64,000 nucleotides of DNA from Thalassia testudinum (lineage: Eukaryota > Streptophyta > Magnoliopsida > Alismatales > Hydrocharitaceae): positions 30,122,501-30,186,500 of the forward strand of contig JAZHRO010000026.1 in NCBI GenBank assembly GCA_037157565.1, in the 5' to 3' direction. Under the pieces are notes generated by a model. That model saw only the letters and a program-made list of their open reading frames with translations. It searched no databases and had not been told where the DNA came from. The position numbers and the translations under genes were made by a program. This document shows positions 33,876-46,099 of the stretch, one piece after another (position 1 is the first letter of the stretch; each line of letters starts with the position of its first letter).

Positions 33876-35619
33876 TGATTAGCCCATAGTTGTGGGCTAT
33901 TTAAGTATTTAAGTGCCTATACATTAGATTAATTCTAACATTTATTTAGTATAAATTAGGATGTAAATAGATCAATTCATAGTTTTAATCTAATTACATA
34001 ATCCATACATTGCATTCATATCTTAAGTGCATTTAGAATTAGCTTAGAATAGCATTCATCTAATTAGATAACCAATTAGGTATATTATTTTTATTAACAT
34101 AGAAGTTGAGGGTCTATACATAAATAACCCTAATATTTTAATAATATTTTATTTATTCATCTTCTTTCAGAACGGCTGGCTGCCGCTCCAACGCCCGGCT
34201 GCTGCAGTGATGAAGCCATTCAAGGGGGAGCGGATGTGGTGGATCTGGTCGGCGGCTGATTTCAAAATTGTTCAAGACACTACAAAAGGAGCACGGAGGC
34301 AGCCGAGCTCAGGAGGCCTCCGCCACCGACCCACCACTGTGCAGAGAGAACCTCTCTCTTCCACTCCACACTGCCGGCCTCTACCATGGCAGCGAGTCTC
34401 CACCACCGTGGGCGTGTGGTGTGACAGGCCACACCGCCATCCGGAGCTCGCCCGCATTACCGTGAGCACCTTAGCGTGCAACTCCCTCGCCGTCATCGCC
34501 GACACCGTCACCAACCTACTGATTCAGCCACCCTCTCAGTAACTTAAGACGTCTGGGGAATTTACCAGACGTCTGAAGTTACCCGCTCACTTCACCGCAC
34601 ACGCCTGAAGTCGCCTGCAGACCCCTTCCCGCACCTGCAGAACCTTCAGCGCACCCACGCCTGCGCCCTCCACCACTCACCGGCTGCAGACCTACGCACG
34701 CCTGCAGATCAGCACAACCGAGCACGCCTCCTCCCGCGCCTGCCGCTTGCAAGCGCCATTCACTCGCGACTGCAGAGTCCTTCGCCCACGCGCCTGCACC
34801 CTCCAACAGCGCCTGCAGTCCACGCCGTTCACCACTGCGCCTGCAGAACCGCCAGCAACCGACCTCTGCAGACCCTCTGCCCACGCCAGCTTCCACCGCA
34901 CACGCCAACCCCAGCAGACCACCGCGCAAGCGCCCTCCTGCAGACCACCGCCCGCGCGCCCTCCGCAGACCCTCCGCGCGCCCACGCCAACCGCCTGCAG
35001 ACCGCCCAACCGACCACCGCGCACGCCAGCCGCACACGCCAGCCGCAGCAGCCACCCCCGCAGCAGCAGCAGGCGGCGGACTTCACGCCAACAGGCTGCG
35101 CAAGCTGCCGGCTGCAGCATCTCCGCCGGAGCTCGTCCGGCCACCTCCGACCGCCGCGCGACTCGCCGCCACCACCGATTCGAAGCCCTTGATCCAAGGG
35201 ACCTCCTCCGAGCTTCCCGCGCCCGACCATCGGCTCCTCGTCGCGCAAGACAACGGGGAAAAATTCCCCTGTTTTGCTACAGTAAAACGTTAATTAAAAT
35301 TTACATTTTCTGCCATTGCCACATTTTAATCATATTCTATTCACTCTGCATTGCGGAAAATATCCTGTAGTTTCTCATAATTGCCATTTCAGCATTGTTT
35401 CTTGCTTAAACCTTAATCTAAAGGCAATCTTGGCTTGGTTCTTGTCCAAATTGACTCCGAACAAACATTTTTAAGTGGCGCGAATTTTAATACGTTATTG
35501 CCTCCCTGTGGATACGACCCGCTCCTCTGCGAGTGGTTATTTCTTATTAAAAATTGATTAGTCAATTTTTCCACCACATTAAACTACAAACGACTTAAAA
35601 GCGAAAGATCGACCGGTCA
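33876..35619 (+). repeat. Element G 5' LTR
   Basis: TGATTAGCCC...CGACCGGTCA. U3 opens with the inverted repeat TAGCCCA / TGGGCTA (loop TAGTTG). AT-rich to 34165 with a TATA-like TATACATAAATA (34115-34126), then a GC-rich stretch (34200-35270) full of CCTGCAGA-type units, then a U5 with CTCCCTGTGGATACGACCC. The GC-rich stretch has long overlapping frames on both strands that I do not regard as genes. Confidence 0.93.
34115..34126 (+). promoter_or_regulatory. TATA-like element of G 5' LTR
   Basis: TATACATAAATA about 240 bases into the LTR, at the change from AT-rich to GC-rich sequence. Conserved in the 3' LTR. No stronger candidate is visible upstream. Confidence 0.4.
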
Positions 35620-35621
35620 AA

Positions 35622-35639
35622 TGGCGCCGTTGCCGGGGA
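35622..35639 (+). promoter_or_regulatory. Primer binding site, element G
   Basis: TGGCGCCGTTGCCGGGGA, 2 bases after the LTR, exactly complementary to the 3' 18 nucleotides (with CCA) of plant tRNA-Asp(GUC). Starts minus-strand DNA synthesis. This primer is characteristic of Athila-like elements. Confidence 0.92.
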
Positions 35640-36849
35640 GGCAACAGACGCAATAATTTCGCCTAATTTTATTTTGATTATTTGTCAATTGCACAGAGAT
35701 TTGACCATCTATTATTTTCTTTTCTGTGCGAGAAAATTTATGCAAGAATCAGCCACTGTGAGAGGCGACCCTTGACGTCGCCAGACGAGAAGTGGACAAG
35801 CAATTTTGAAAGGAGGAGAAGGACGAGGACGCGACGGACACCATTGTATTTAATCGCTAATTTAATTAGAATAGAATTAAGACTGAAGACTTAATTTTTC
35901 ATTACAGTTAGTTTGAAACCCTTGTTCTGGGGTAAATTTTGAGGGATTTGTTCCTCGATTTTGTTTTGGACCCGTGTTGGGTAATTTTTGGGAGCCTATT
36001 CCCTTTTCTTTAGATTTAGGTTTATTATTTTTTTTATTATTTCTTTTATTTGCTTGTGCATAAGTAGTTCTAAAAAAAAATAGAAAAAGAAAAAAAATGA
36101 GCTGCCTGCCCTAGGACGAACCATTTAGGTCTGTATGAGCAGCCTCTAGATTTGCTTTTTTGCATTGCGTGCATTTTTGCATCGAAGATCGCTGGAGGCA
36201 AGGTACGCATTCTCTTACTTTGCATCCTATTTTTGATCACGCATTGCATTTAGGATTTAATGCGAAGACCACCTAATCTGTACTGAATAAATCTAACAAG
36301 TGGTCACATATTTTCTTTAGAAAAAGGACTAATTAAAGGAAGGACATTTTAAAAACCAAGGATTTGATTTTCAAACTTGGCGTGCGATTCAAAGTTCAAA
36401 ATCTTTGACGGTGTATGCACACTTATTTCACCTGCACCACGGCACGTTTCTAGACACTCCTTAGGTTTGGAAATACTAGGACAAGAGCCCTCCTTTCGTT
36501 TGATTCTAAAGTGTTCGGAACTTGAGATCAAAGGTTTTGTAAATCCAAAGAGGGGGATACCCTGTCACGGATTTTTGGGGGTAGTTGAGGAGCACCGCGA
36601 AAGCACAGCTTCAAAGGAAGGCTTAGGCCTACTTGCATCCCTTGATCTTCCGTCTTTGGATTTACTTGACCATTTGAGATTTAGGGAAGATTACCTAAGT
36701 TCCAACTAGGTCTTTTTAGGCGAGCCGTAGGTTGACAATAGGCGCGTAATTGATTGGGTAACTTGTTTTGTCACCTACAATTTGAATTAAATTCAAAAGC
36801 CTAAATCTGTAAAGACCAAACAAGTCCGTTTGAATTGTGTTTGTAGTGC
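35640..36849 (+). other. Element G 5' leader
   Basis: 1.2 kb without a convincing gene. A short frame at 36377-36709 (110 codons) lacks any domain and ends before gag. Contains poly-T/A stretches (36020-36100). Several upstream ATGs precede the Gag-Pol start. Confidence 0.6.
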
Positions 36850-39800
36850 ATGCTTGCTAGGCGTTCTCTTAGGAGACAACTTGTATTTGATCCTGAACCA
36901 GAAAGAATCCTAAGAAAAGACCTCCCAAGGGTAGAAATGGCCGGTCAAAGGAGCCTTAAGGAATATTTCATCCCAACCAACCAAGCTGGCCCAGCACTAC
37001 GTAGACCTGGAGGGGATAATCCATATGAGATCAAAAGTAGTACCATATCCTTGCTACCCTCCTTTTATGGTACTACTAGGGAAGACCCTTACAGGCATAT
37101 TGAGGAATTCACCGAGGTCTGTTCCACGGTGAAGCTGCAGGGCGTTACTGATGACGCTCAAATGCGGACCCTTTTTCCCTTCTCCCTAAAGGACAAAGAC
37201 AAGTATTGGTATCACACCCTTGATAATTTAAATACTTGGGATGCCCTGAAAAAGGAGTTTTTGAAGAAGTACTTCCCCATGAGCAAAACAAATCACTTTA
37301 GGAGGGAAATCATGAGTTTTGCTCAAAAGGATGGGGAAGCTTTCCATGATGCGTGGGAGCGCTTTAACGATTTGCTGAGACTTTGCCCACATCACCAGGT
37401 GCCTAAATGGCAACTGGTTGAAAGGTTCTACACCGGACTTAATGATTCTCATAGGCAAACTGTGGATGGTGCCTGTGCAGGAACCTTTCTATCTAAGACT
37501 GAGGATGAAGCTTGGAACTTATTTGATACTTTGAGTGAGAATTCTATTCACTTGAATTCTGCCTACATGGATAGAAAGCCCACTCTCATGCAAAGAAAGT
37601 TGGAGGCGAATGAAGCAAGGGAAACCCAGAATTTAGCTTATCAAATTCAATTACTGAATCAAAACATGGAAAGGCTTATGTCGAACCCGAGTTCATTCAC
37701 ACCTAACACCTCCACATCCCAAGCTTCCGAATGTGTAATTTGTCAAGGCAATACACACGCCACTGTGGATTGCCACTTATCCTCCCAATTCCCTGAGCTT
37801 GTACAAGCAGATTTGAATGCCGCTCAAGGGTTCCGTCCAAGACCTCGTAATGATCCTTTCTCCAACACTTATAATGAGGGATGGAGGAACCACCCAAACT
37901 TTTCATGGAGACAAGGAAATGTCTCAAATTCAGGGAATTACAAACCGCAATCCTTTCAAAACCATCAAATGAACCAACCTCAGACCTTTGCCCAACCTAA
38001 AACCTCTGAGATGGATGAATTGAAGGCGATCTTGAAAACTATGCAAGAAAGTCAAAGTGCCATCATCCAATCTCATGACAAGGCTATACATGAGATGAAA
38101 TCACAAATTGGACACCTTGTTGAGGCCGTTAGACAGAGGGAGACTGGGAAGTTTCCAAGTGCTGCTGAGGAAAATCCTAAAGGAAAAGGGATTGTCTTTA
38201 GGGAGCATGCTCAGGCGGTGACTATTCTGAGGAGTGGGAAAGAAATTTCCAAACCCGATGCTCCTATAGTCTCACCCCCTAAAAAAACATCCACCCCGAC
38301 TTTCACCCCCACCGAAGAAGATTTGCCCAAATCTTCTCCGCTTGAAATCACCTCACCGGAAGAAGTTGCCCCCGTTCCACCCCTTACTCGACATGACAAC
38401 CCTTCCACCCAGAGATCGAGAGTGCCATTTCCAGAGCGCTTATCCACCTCTGGGCAGACTTCTGCTGGCTCATCTGGAGCCAAAGATAAGACGGATGAGA
38501 TTATGGAAACTTTCAAGCAAGTGCAGATTAACCTGCCTTTGCTTGAAGCTATCAGGCAGATTCCGTCTTATGCCCGCTTCTTAAAGGACTTGTGCACGAA
38601 AAAGCGGCAATCTAGAAAACAGGTCCAGTCTAAAGTTGTCCTGCCTGATTCTGTTAGCTCAATTGTTCAACATGGCACACCTCCGAAACTTAAGGACCCA
38701 GGGGCCCCATATATCTCTGTAGTTATTGGTGACTTACAAATTGATGAGGCTCTGCTTGATCTGGGTGCGGGGGTGAACATCCTTCCGAGCTATGTATATG
38801 AACAACTTGGGGGAGGCAATCTGAAGCCTAGCCCTGTAATCCTTCAAGTTGCCGATCGGTCACTTAAGACACCACGGGGAATTTTGGAAGATGTCCTCGT
38901 AAGAGTGGAGGATTTCTTCTTTCCCGTTGACTTCTTAGTTTTGGACACTGACCCTACCAACAAGCCAACCAAACCCTCCATCATTTTGGGCCGCCCCTTC
39001 CTTGCAACTTCCCATGCTTCAATTAATTGCAATACTGGGGCACTGAAAATGGGCTTTGGGAATAGGAAAATCCGGCTTAATGTGTTTGATGCTTACAAAC
39101 AAGCTGGACTTGAGGATTGTTCTCAAGTTGAGGTGATAGATGACCTGATTGAAGAGGCAACTCCTGCAATGTTATGTGATGACCCCCTTCAGCATGTCAT
39201 GCTAAATGAGCATTCCCATCTCTTGGAGGAATGTGAAGGGGATATACTAGAACTAGAGGAATTGCTAGGAGTTTCTGCTGAGTCTCTTCCCCCATCATTT
39301 CCGCCGAAGGCAGATTTGCTACCTGAGATGGGGACATCTATTATGAAACCCTCAACCATACAAGCCCCCAACCTTGAGTTGAAACCCCTCCCTGACACTC
39401 TCAAGTATGTTTTCCTAGGTGCCAATGATACGCTCCCAGTTATCATTTCGGCTGTGCTGTCTGAGGCACAGGAGGGAGCCTTGATTGAATGCCTGTCTAG
39501 GCATAAGGAAGCTATTGCTTGGAGCAGTGCTGACATTAAGGGTATAGACTCTACACTCTGCATGCACCACATTTATACTGATGATTCCATCAAGCCTTTT
39601 AGGGACATGCAGAGACGTCTGAACCCTAATATGAGGGAGGTTGTAAAAAAGGAAATCCTGAAGTGGTTGGACGCTGGGATCATATATCCCATTGCTGATA
39701 GTAAATGGGTCAGTCCCATTCATGTGGTGCCAAAGAAGGCAGGCTTTACTGTGGAACTCAACGACCAAGGTGAACAAGTTGTCACTAGACCCTCAACTGG

Positions 39801-42264
39801 ATGGAGGGTCTGTATTGATTACCGCAAGCTGAACACCGCTACCCAGAAGGATCACTTTCCTTTGCCTTTTATTGATCAAATTCTCGAAAAATTGGCAGGG
39901 AATAAGTATTATTGCTTTCTCGATGGATATTCTGGGTACAATCAGGTGGCAGTCTTTCCTGATGACCAGGAAAAGACGACATTCACGAGTCCTTACGGTA
40001 CTTTTGCATTCAGGCGTATGCCGTTTGGATTATGTAATGCCCCTGCAACTTTCCAGCGGTGTATGATGTCTATCTTTTCGGACATGATTGACGAGTGTGT
40101 CGAAGTATTTATGGATGACTTCTCTATTTATGGCTCGTCTTTCGACCAGTGTCTCCTGCACCTGGAGAATGTGTTGAAACGATGTAAGGAGACTGGTTTA
40201 GTCCTCAGCTGGGAGAAAAGTCACTTCATGGTACAGAAAGGAATTGTACTTGGGCATGTTGTATCTGAGCAAGGTTTGGAAGTAGATAAAGCCAAGATTG
40301 ATTCTATTTCCAAACTTCCATTGCCTACGAATGTCAAACAGATTAGATCCTTTCTGGGCCATGCTGGCTTTTACAGGCGCTTTATTAAAAATTTTAGTAA
40401 GATTTCTAGGCCACTTTGTGACTTATTGGCGAAGGAATCTTCCTTCAGTTTTGATTCAAAGTGTGCCGAGGCCTTTCAAACTCTAAAGGAGGCCTTGATC
40501 TCTGCGCCTGTTCTCCAAGCTCCTGATTGGGCACTCCCCTTTGAGCTTATGTGTGATGCTTCGGATTATGCAGTGGGAGCAGTCCTTGGACAAAGGGTTG
40601 AGGGAAGACCTCATGTGCTGCATTATGCAAGCAAGACTTTAACTGAACCTCAGCAAAACTACACCGTCACTGAAAAAGAATTACTTGCTGTAGTTTTTGC
40701 TCTGGAGAAGTTTAGGTCTTATTTACTTGGGTCTAAGGTGGTTATTTTTACTGATCATGCAGCAGTGAAACATCTCATTGCTAACAAAGATTCTAAGCCA
40801 CGTCTGATTAGGTGGATCTTACTCCTTCAAGAATTTGACTTGGAAATACGTGAAAAGAAAGGAGTAGAAAATGTTGTGGCTGACCACCTGTCTCGTCTTC
40901 CTCTTAACGACTCTATTTCTGAAGACATTCGCGAGACATTCCCCGATGAAACTCTGATGGCGGTAACACCAACTTTACCTTGGTATGTAGACATTGTAAA
41001 TTACTTGGTCACTGGACAAACTCCTGGCTCTTGGGATAAGCAGAAAAGAAAGAGATTCATTTCTCAAGCGAGATATTTTCATTGGGAAGAGCCAGAATTA
41101 TTTAGAATTGGACAAGACCAAGTTTTGAGACGTTGTGTGCCTGAAGAGGAACAACAAAGTGTGCTGACATTTTGCCATGCACTTCATTGTGGAGGACACT
41201 TTGGTGCTAAGAAAACTGCTTTTAAGGTTCTCCAGTCTGGTTTTTGGTGGCCTTCCTTATTTAAGGATTCTCATAATTTTGTTAAGGCCTGTATTAGATG
41301 TCAACGGACTGGAACGATTGGGAAGAAGAATGAAATGCCTCAACATCCTATTCAATCTGTTGAAATTTTTGATGTGTGGGGAATTGACTTTATGGGCCCC
41401 TTCCCGTCGTCCCATGGTTTTGAATATATCTTGGTGGCAGTTGATTATGTCTCTAAATGGATAGAGGCCATTCCGACGCGCACAAATGACCACTCTGTGG
41501 TTTTGAAATTTGTGAAGGCCAATATCATATCCCGTTTCGGCTGCCCCAAGACTATTATAAGTGATGGGGGACCTCATTTCCGAAACCACCACTTCAATCG
41601 GTTAATTAAGAGTTTGGGAGTGACTCACAAGGTTGCTACCCCTTACCACCCTCAGACAAGTGGTCAGGTTGAAGTATCAAATAAGGAGATAAAAAATATT
41701 TTGGAAAAGACCGTTAGACCTGATAGGAAAGATTGGTCCCAAAAGCTCGATGATGCTTTGTGGGCTTATCGAACGGCCTATAAGACCCCTTTGGGTACTT
41801 CTCCCTTTCGGATTGTGTATGGAAAAGCGTGCCATTTACCTGTTGAGTTGGAACATAAAGCACTTTGGGCTATTCGAAGTGTTAACATGGATTTAGAGAA
41901 GGCAGGTAAGGCACGATTTCTAGAATTAAGTGAGCTTGAGGAGCTGAGGAATGATGCTTATGACACCTCTCAAGCTTATAAAGAAAGAACTACGGTCTTG
42001 CATGACAAGTTTATTCTTCGAAAGACCTTTGAACCCAACCAACAAGTCTGGCTTTTCAATTCCAGACTTAAGCTTTTTCCTGGGAAATTAAAATCTCGTT
42101 GGGATGGGCCTTACATAATCACCAAAGTATTCCCCCATGGAGCTGTGGAGATCAAAAATCCTTCCTCTTCAGCAACTCCCTTTATCGTCAACGGTCAACG
42201 GTTAAAACCGTACATAACTTTAGATGGCCATCTAGTTGACGAAGTCACTCTTAAGGAGCCTTAG
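36850..42264 (+). CDS. gag-pol: Gag-Pol polyprotein of element G (Athila-like)
   Basis: 1804 residues, uninterrupted. Order: Gag core (about 58-224; [36 protein letters not shown]); one CX2CX4HX4C knuckle C295-C298-H303-C308; Gln/Pro-rich linker; aspartic protease with DLGA at 637-640 and [11 protein letters not shown] (about 921-1190) with VCIDYRKLN and catalytic FMDD 1087-1090; RNase H from D1236 ([27 protein letters not shown]); integrase zinc finger H1443-H1450-C1481-C1484; catalytic D1513, D1572, E1608 (35 residues between the last two); C-terminal [10 protein letters not shown] region. Known: Gag forms the particle, the enzymes copy and integrate the element. The start is the first ATG of the frame; upstream codons show no Gag homology. 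Stop TAG is at 42262-42264, followed by the conserved 3' motifs. Every catalytic residue I can check is present. Confidence 0.95.
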   Translation: MLARRSLRRQLVFDPEPERILRKDLPRVEMAGQRSLKEYFIPTNQAGPALRRPGGDNPYEIKSSTISLLPSFYGTTREDPYRHIEEFTEVCSTVKLQGVTDDAQMRTLFPFSLKDKDKYWYHTLDNLNTWDALKKEFLKKYFPMSKTNHFRREIMSFAQKDGEAFHDAWERFNDLLRLCPHHQVPKWQLVERFYTGLNDSHRQTVDGACAGTFLSKTEDEAWNLFDTLSENSIHLNSAYMDRKPTLMQRKLEANEARETQNLAYQIQLLNQNMERLMSNPSSFTPNTSTSQASECVICQGNTHATVDCHLSSQFPELVQADLNAAQGFRPRPRNDPFSNTYNEGWRNHPNFSWRQGNVSNSGNYKPQSFQNHQMNQPQTFAQPKTSEMDELKAILKTMQESQSAIIQSHDKAIHEMKSQIGHLVEAVRQRETGKFPSAAEENPKGKGIVFREHAQAVTILRSGKEISKPDAPIVSPPKKTSTPTFTPTEEDLPKSSPLEITSPEEVAPVPPLTRHDNPSTQRSRVPFPERLSTSGQTSAGSSGAKDKTDEIMETFKQVQINLPLLEAIRQIPSYARFLKDLCTKKRQSRKQVQSKVVLPDSVSSIVQHGTPPKLKDPGAPYISVVIGDLQIDEALLDLGAGVNILPSYVYEQLGGGNLKPSPVILQVADRSLKTPRGILEDVLVRVEDFFFPVDFLVLDTDPTNKPTKPSIILGRPFLATSHASINCNTGALKMGFGNRKIRLNVFDAYKQAGLEDCSQVEVIDDLIEEATPAMLCDDPLQHVMLNEHSHLLEECEGDILELEELLGVSAESLPPSFPPKADLLPEMGTSIMKPSTIQAPNLELKPLPDTLKYVFLGANDTLPVIISAVLSEAQEGALIECLSRHKEAIAWSSADIKGIDSTLCMHHIYTDDSIKPFRDMQRRLNPNMREVVKKEILKWLDAGIIYPIADSKWVSPIHVVPKKAGFTVELNDQGEQVVTRPSTGWRVCIDYRKLNTATQKDHFPLPFIDQILEKLAGNKYYCFLDGYSGYNQVAVFPDDQEKTTFTSPYGTFAFRRMPFGLCNAPATFQRCMMSIFSDMIDECVEVFMDDFSIYGSSFDQCLLHLENVLKRCKETGLVLSWEKSHFMVQKGIVLGHVVSEQGLEVDKAKIDSISKLPLPTNVKQIRSFLGHAGFYRRFIKNFSKISRPLCDLLAKESSFSFDSKCAEAFQTLKEALISAPVLQAPDWALPFELMCDASDYAVGAVLGQRVEGRPHVLHYASKTLTEPQQNYTVTEKELLAVVFALEKFRSYLLGSKVVIFTDHAAVKHLIANKDSKPRLIRWILLLQEFDLEIREKKGVENVVADHLSRLPLNDSISEDIRETFPDETLMAVTPTLPWYVDIVNYLVTGQTPGSWDKQKRKRFISQARYFHWEEPELFRIGQDQVLRRCVPEEEQQSVLTFCHALHCGGHFGAKKTAFKVLQSGFWWPSLFKDSHNFVKACIRCQRTGTIGKKNEMPQHPIQSVEIFDVWGIDFMGPFPSSHGFEYILVAVDYVSKWIEAIPTRTNDHSVVLKFVKANIISRFGCPKTIISDGGPHFRNHHFNRLIKSLGVTHKVATPYHPQTSGQVEVSNKEIKNILEKTVRPDRKDWSQKLDDALWAYRTAYKTPLGTSPFRIVYGKACHLPVELEHKALWAIRSVNMDLEKAGKARFLELSELEELRNDAYDTSQAYKERTTVLHDKFILRKTFEPNQQVWLFNSRLKLFPGKLKSRWDGPYIITKVFPHGAVEIKNPSSSATPFIVNGQRLKPYITLDGHLVDEVTLKEP

Positions 42265-43481
42265 CTCCTACTATTCTCCGCCTCAGGTAATATCTTCCTT
42301 TAGCTATTTTTGATTTTCAATGAGGACATTGTTTGAACCAGGCATGGGGGAGAGGACCTGAGGCATTTTGTTTATAGCATGCATTTATAAAAAAAAAAAA
42401 AAGAAAAGAAAAAAAAAAAATATATATATATATGTATATAAAAAAGAGAGGTTTTGAGCTTAACTGGCTAGATCTTGCCGTCTTAAGCAAATTAGAACTC
42501 TAGGGTAGACTAAGTTAATTCTAGGGTCAAACTTTAGAAGCTAAATAAGCTACTAGCTTTAGACCTTTAGGGTCCTTTGTGGACTTAAAAACTTAAGTAG
42601 GAGTTAAGTTGCGGACCATTCTTGAAGAGGTTGAGGAAGGGAAGCTAGGGTTTGAGTTAAAAGGTGGGGTAGTACCTGGAGTCTTATTCTACCTTTTGGT
42701 TTACGGGTCCTTGTAACCCAAGCATCCAAATTTTTCACACTTGGTCTGGTAATTAACTTAATTTCTGAAAAGAGATTTGGTTCTCTTAGTTTTGGCTTAA
42801 GAGAGGCTTGAAAACACATTTTGATTGGAAGAGTTCCCGCCGCAGGAGAGGTCGAGTATATACTCACCTTGAGGATGCGATGATAACATATTACCTCCTC
42901 GGCGCTTGTCTCTTAGGATATCCATCCTACTGGGGGCATGTAAGCGCATTGCGCGGTTCAGGTACCATGGGCGGCTCTATCTCGAAGTGCCGATTGCCAT
43001 AGGCCTGAATTCGCTTAAGAAATCCATGGGCGATACTATCCCGAAGTGTCGATTGCCAGGAGTTCTTGGGGTCGTTATGGGCGGTGCTATCTCGAAGCAT
43101 CGAAAGCCAAGCACCCTTCGAGGTATGGTAATGGGGACAATGAATTCGACACAGACCGTGTTGATAGCTGATCTGAGGTTAGACTTAGAAGAATCAAACA
43201 AAAAAAAAAAAAAAAAAGGTGTATATATAAAAAAAATTTTCCTTTAACTCAAATAACTCGGACTAATGCACAAGCACGGATGCTTTAATCTCAGGGATTA
43301 ATAAACTTTAGGGTAGAGTCAGAAATCAGGGAAACTTGTGCTTGCAACTCGTCTTTAGCCGACCTAGTCTATAACTTAGCAACTACTTAGGAACCTTGGG
43401 TTTAGAACCTGAACTTAATATGCTTCTGAAGGAAGACTAAGTGAGTTGACTAGTCTACTTAGAGTGCTAGGTTTCGCTTAA
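42265..43481 (+). other. Element G 3' untranslated region with second PPT-like site and triple module
   Basis: No envelope-like gene. CAATG-AGGA-CATTG with AGGCATGGGGGAGAGG at 42318-42355; an A-rich run plus TATA microsatellite (42388-42440); a hairpin-like TAGGAT / ATCCTA near 42913-42930; three ~35-bp modules at about 42961-43001, 43021-43060 and 43075-43110 (consensus CCATGGGCGGTGCTATCTCG); a poly-A run (43198-43218). Confidence 0.7.
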
Positions 43482-43520
43482 TTTTGCTAGGGACTAGCAA
43501 AAACTAGGCATGGGGGTATT
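43482..43520 (+). promoter_or_regulatory. 3' polypurine tract with perfect upstream hairpin (element G)
   Basis: Perfect 9-bp stem TTTTGCTAG / CTAGCAAAA, loop GGA (43482-43502), then ACTAGGCATGGGGGTATT, ending at the 3' LTR start. The tract is the plus-strand primer in the family; the function of the stem is unknown. Confidence 0.85.
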
Positions 43521-45265
43521 TGATTAGCCCATAGTTGTGGGCTATTTAAGTATTTAAGTGCCTATACATTAGATTAATTCTAACATTTATTTAGTATAAA
43601 TTAGGATGTAAATAGATCAATTCATAGTTTTAATCTAATTACATAATCTATACACTGCATTCATATCTTAAGTGCATTTAGAATTAGCTTAGAATAGCAT
43701 TCATCTAATTAGATAACCAATTAGGTATATTGTTTTTATTAACATAGAAGTTGAGGGTCTATACATAAATAACCCTAATATTTTAATAATATTTTCTTTA
43801 TTCGTCTTCTTTCAGAACGGCTGGCTGCCGCTCCAACGCCCGGCTGCTACAGTGATGAAGCCATTCAAGGGGGAGCGGATGTGGTGGATCTAGTCGGCGG
43901 CTGATTTCAAAATTGTTCAAGACACTACAAAAGGAGCACGGAGGCAGCCGAGCTCAGGAGGCCTCCGCCACCGACCCACCACTGTGCAGAGAGAACCTCT
44001 CTCTTCCACTCCACACTGCCGGTCTCTACCGTGGCGGCGAGTCTCCACCACCGTGGGCGTGTGGTGTGACAGGCCACACCGCCATCCGGAGCTCGCCCGC
44101 ATTACCGTGAGCACCTTAGCGTGCAACTCCCTCGCCGTCATCGCCGACCACCGTCACCAACCTACTGATTCAGCCACCCTCTCAGTAACTTAAGACGTCT
44201 GGGGAATTTACCAGACGTCTGAAGTTACCCGCTCACTTCACCGCACACGCCTGAAGTCGCCTGCAGACCCCTTCCCGCACCTGCAGAACCTTCAGTGCAC
44301 CCACGCCTGCGCCCTCCACCACTCACCGGCTGCAGACCTACGCACGCCTGCAGATCAGCACAACCGAGCACGCCTCCTCCCGCGCCTGCCGCTTGCAAGC
44401 GCCATTCACTCGCGACTGCAGAGTCCTTCGCCCACGCGCCTGCACCCTCCAACAGCGCCTGCAGTCCACGCCGTTCACCACTGCGCCTGCAGAACCGCCA
44501 GCAACCGACCTCTGCAGACCCTCTGCCCACGCCAGCTTCCACCGCACACGCCAACCGCAGCAGACCACCGCGCAAGCGCCCTCCTGCAGACCACCGCCCG
44601 CGCGCCCTCCGCAGACCCTCCGCGCGCCCACGCCAACCGCCTGCAGACCGCCCAACCGACCACCGCGCACGCCAGTCGCACACGCCAGCCGCAGCAGCCA
44701 CCCCCGCAGCAGCAGCAGGCGGCGGACTTCACGCCAACAGGCTGCGCAAGCTGCCGGCTGCAGCATCTCCACCGGAGCTCGTCCGGCCACCTCCAACCGC
44801 CGCGCGACTCGCCGCCACCACCGATTCGAAGCCCTTGATCCAAGGGACCTCCTCCGAGCTTCCCGCGCCCGACCATCGGCTCCTCGTCGCGCAAGACAAT
44901 GGGGAAAAATTCCCCTGTTTTGCTACAGTAAAACGTTAATTAAAATTTACATTTTCTGCCATTGCCACATTTTAATCATATTCTATTCACTCTGCATTGC
45001 GGAAAATATCCTGTAGTTTCTCATAATTGCCATTTCAGCATTGTTTCTTGCTTAAACCTTAATCTAAAGGCAATCTTGGCTTGGTTCTTGTCCAAATTGA
45101 CTCCGAACAAACATTTTTAAGTGGCGCGAATTTTAATACGTTATTACCTCCCTGTGGATACGACCCGCTCCTCTGCGAGTGGTTATTTCTTATTAAAAAT
45201 TGATTAGTCGATTTTTCCACCACATTAAACTACAAACGACTTAAAAGCGAAAGATCGACCGGTCA
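43521..45265 (+). repeat. Element G 3' LTR
   Basis: 1745 bp, nearly identical to the 5' LTR; a 1-base insertion (GACCACCGTC against GACACCGTC, near 44147) explains the length difference. Followed by GAGGT and the resumed integrase of F. Confidence 0.93.
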
Positions 45266-45270
45266 GAGGT

Positions 45271-46099
45271 CTAGCAAGCCTTGGGGACCCGCTTAAGGTT
45301 CAGTACTGCCTACCACCCTCAGACCGACAAACAGTCAGAGCGCACCATTCAGACCCTTGAGGATCTTCTACACATTTGTGTACTAGACTGGAGAGGCTCC
45401 TAGGAGGAGCATTTGCCGCTGGTAGAGTTTGCATACAATAAAAGCTATCACTCGAGCATTGGCATGGCACCTTATGAGGCATTGTACGGGAGGAAGTGTA
45501 TGGCTCCCTTTAGTTGGGTCGAGGTAGGGACCAAGTGAGAGGTTGGTCCTAGGCTGATCTACCAGAGTCAGAAGGTGATAGAGCAGATTCACAGATGACT
45601 CCGAACCGTTAGGGGTGAGTAGAAGAGCTACGCTGATAGGAAGTGCCGAGAGGTACAGTTTGAAGTTGGGGATCATGTCTTCCTCCGTGTTTCGCCTATG
45701 AAGGGCTTGCAGCATTTTTGGGTGAAAGGGAAGCTCGTGTCGAGGTTTGTAGGGCCTTTTGAGGTCTTGGAGCGGGTAAGACCTGTTGCTTACCGACTTG
45801 CCCTTTCTCCCCAGCTCTTTGGAGTGCATGACGTGTTTCACATGTCCAACCTCAGGAGATACATCGCCGATCCCAGCCATGTTTTTAGCTGTGAGAGCAT
45901 CGCCTACGTCGAGAGGCCAGTACAAATACTGGATAGAGTCGTCAAGAACTTGAGGCGGAAGGAGGTGCCACTGGTGAAGGTCCTGTGAGGAAGCCAATGG
46001 TACGACGAGGCAACTTAGGAGCTCGAGGCAGCGATGCGAGATCAGTACCCAGAGCTTTTCAAGGGTACGTCACTTCTGACCTACTTTGATCCTCTTTAA
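45271..46099 (+). pseudogene. Element F integrase C-terminal part
   Basis: Resumes F integrase exactly after G's duplication, in the same codon phase once G is removed. Seen: [13 protein letters not shown] region (45303-45330), HLPLVEFAYNKSYHSS (45412-45460), YEALYGRKC, DHVFLRVSPMKGL, GPFEVLERV, FGVHDVFHMSNLRRY and EVPLVKVL, the typical C-terminal segment of Tekay/Del-type integrases. At least five in-frame stops (for example near 45277, 45400, 45538, 45985). The frame ends with TAA at 46097-46099. A chromodomain is expected in this clade but is not demonstrable here by eye. Confidence 0.85.

Larger units (their letters stand above)
33876..45265 (+). mobile_element. Element G: intact young Athila-like Ty3/gypsy retrotransposon
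   Basis: 11,390 bp with LTRs of 1744 and 1745 bp, the perfect 5-bp duplication GAGGT (33871-33875 and 45266-45270), an exact tRNA-Asp primer site, one uninterrupted Gag-Pol ORF, and a polypurine tract adjoining the 3' LTR. About 18 substitutions and one indel separate the LTRs by eye (about 1 %). At 1.3e-8 substitutions per site per year (a grass rate) that is about 0.4 million years. No envelope-like third ORF. It lies in F's integrase in the same orientation. By sequence this is the best candidate in the window for a recently autonomous element. Confidence 0.95.

Noticed and set aside
34579..35370. Long overlapping ORFs in G LTRs (also 44225-45016)
   Set aside because: GC-rich repeated CCTGCAGA-type units open several frames on both strands at once; composition artefact inside the LTR.
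35622..35639. Possible tRNA-Asp gene fragment
   Set aside because: Only the 3' 18 nucleotides match, directly beside an LTR; this is the primer binding site.
42265..43520. Envelope-like third ORF expected in classical Athila elements
   Set aside because: No frame over 113 codons, no transmembrane or signal segments; region holds only noncoding motifs. Same in H and A.
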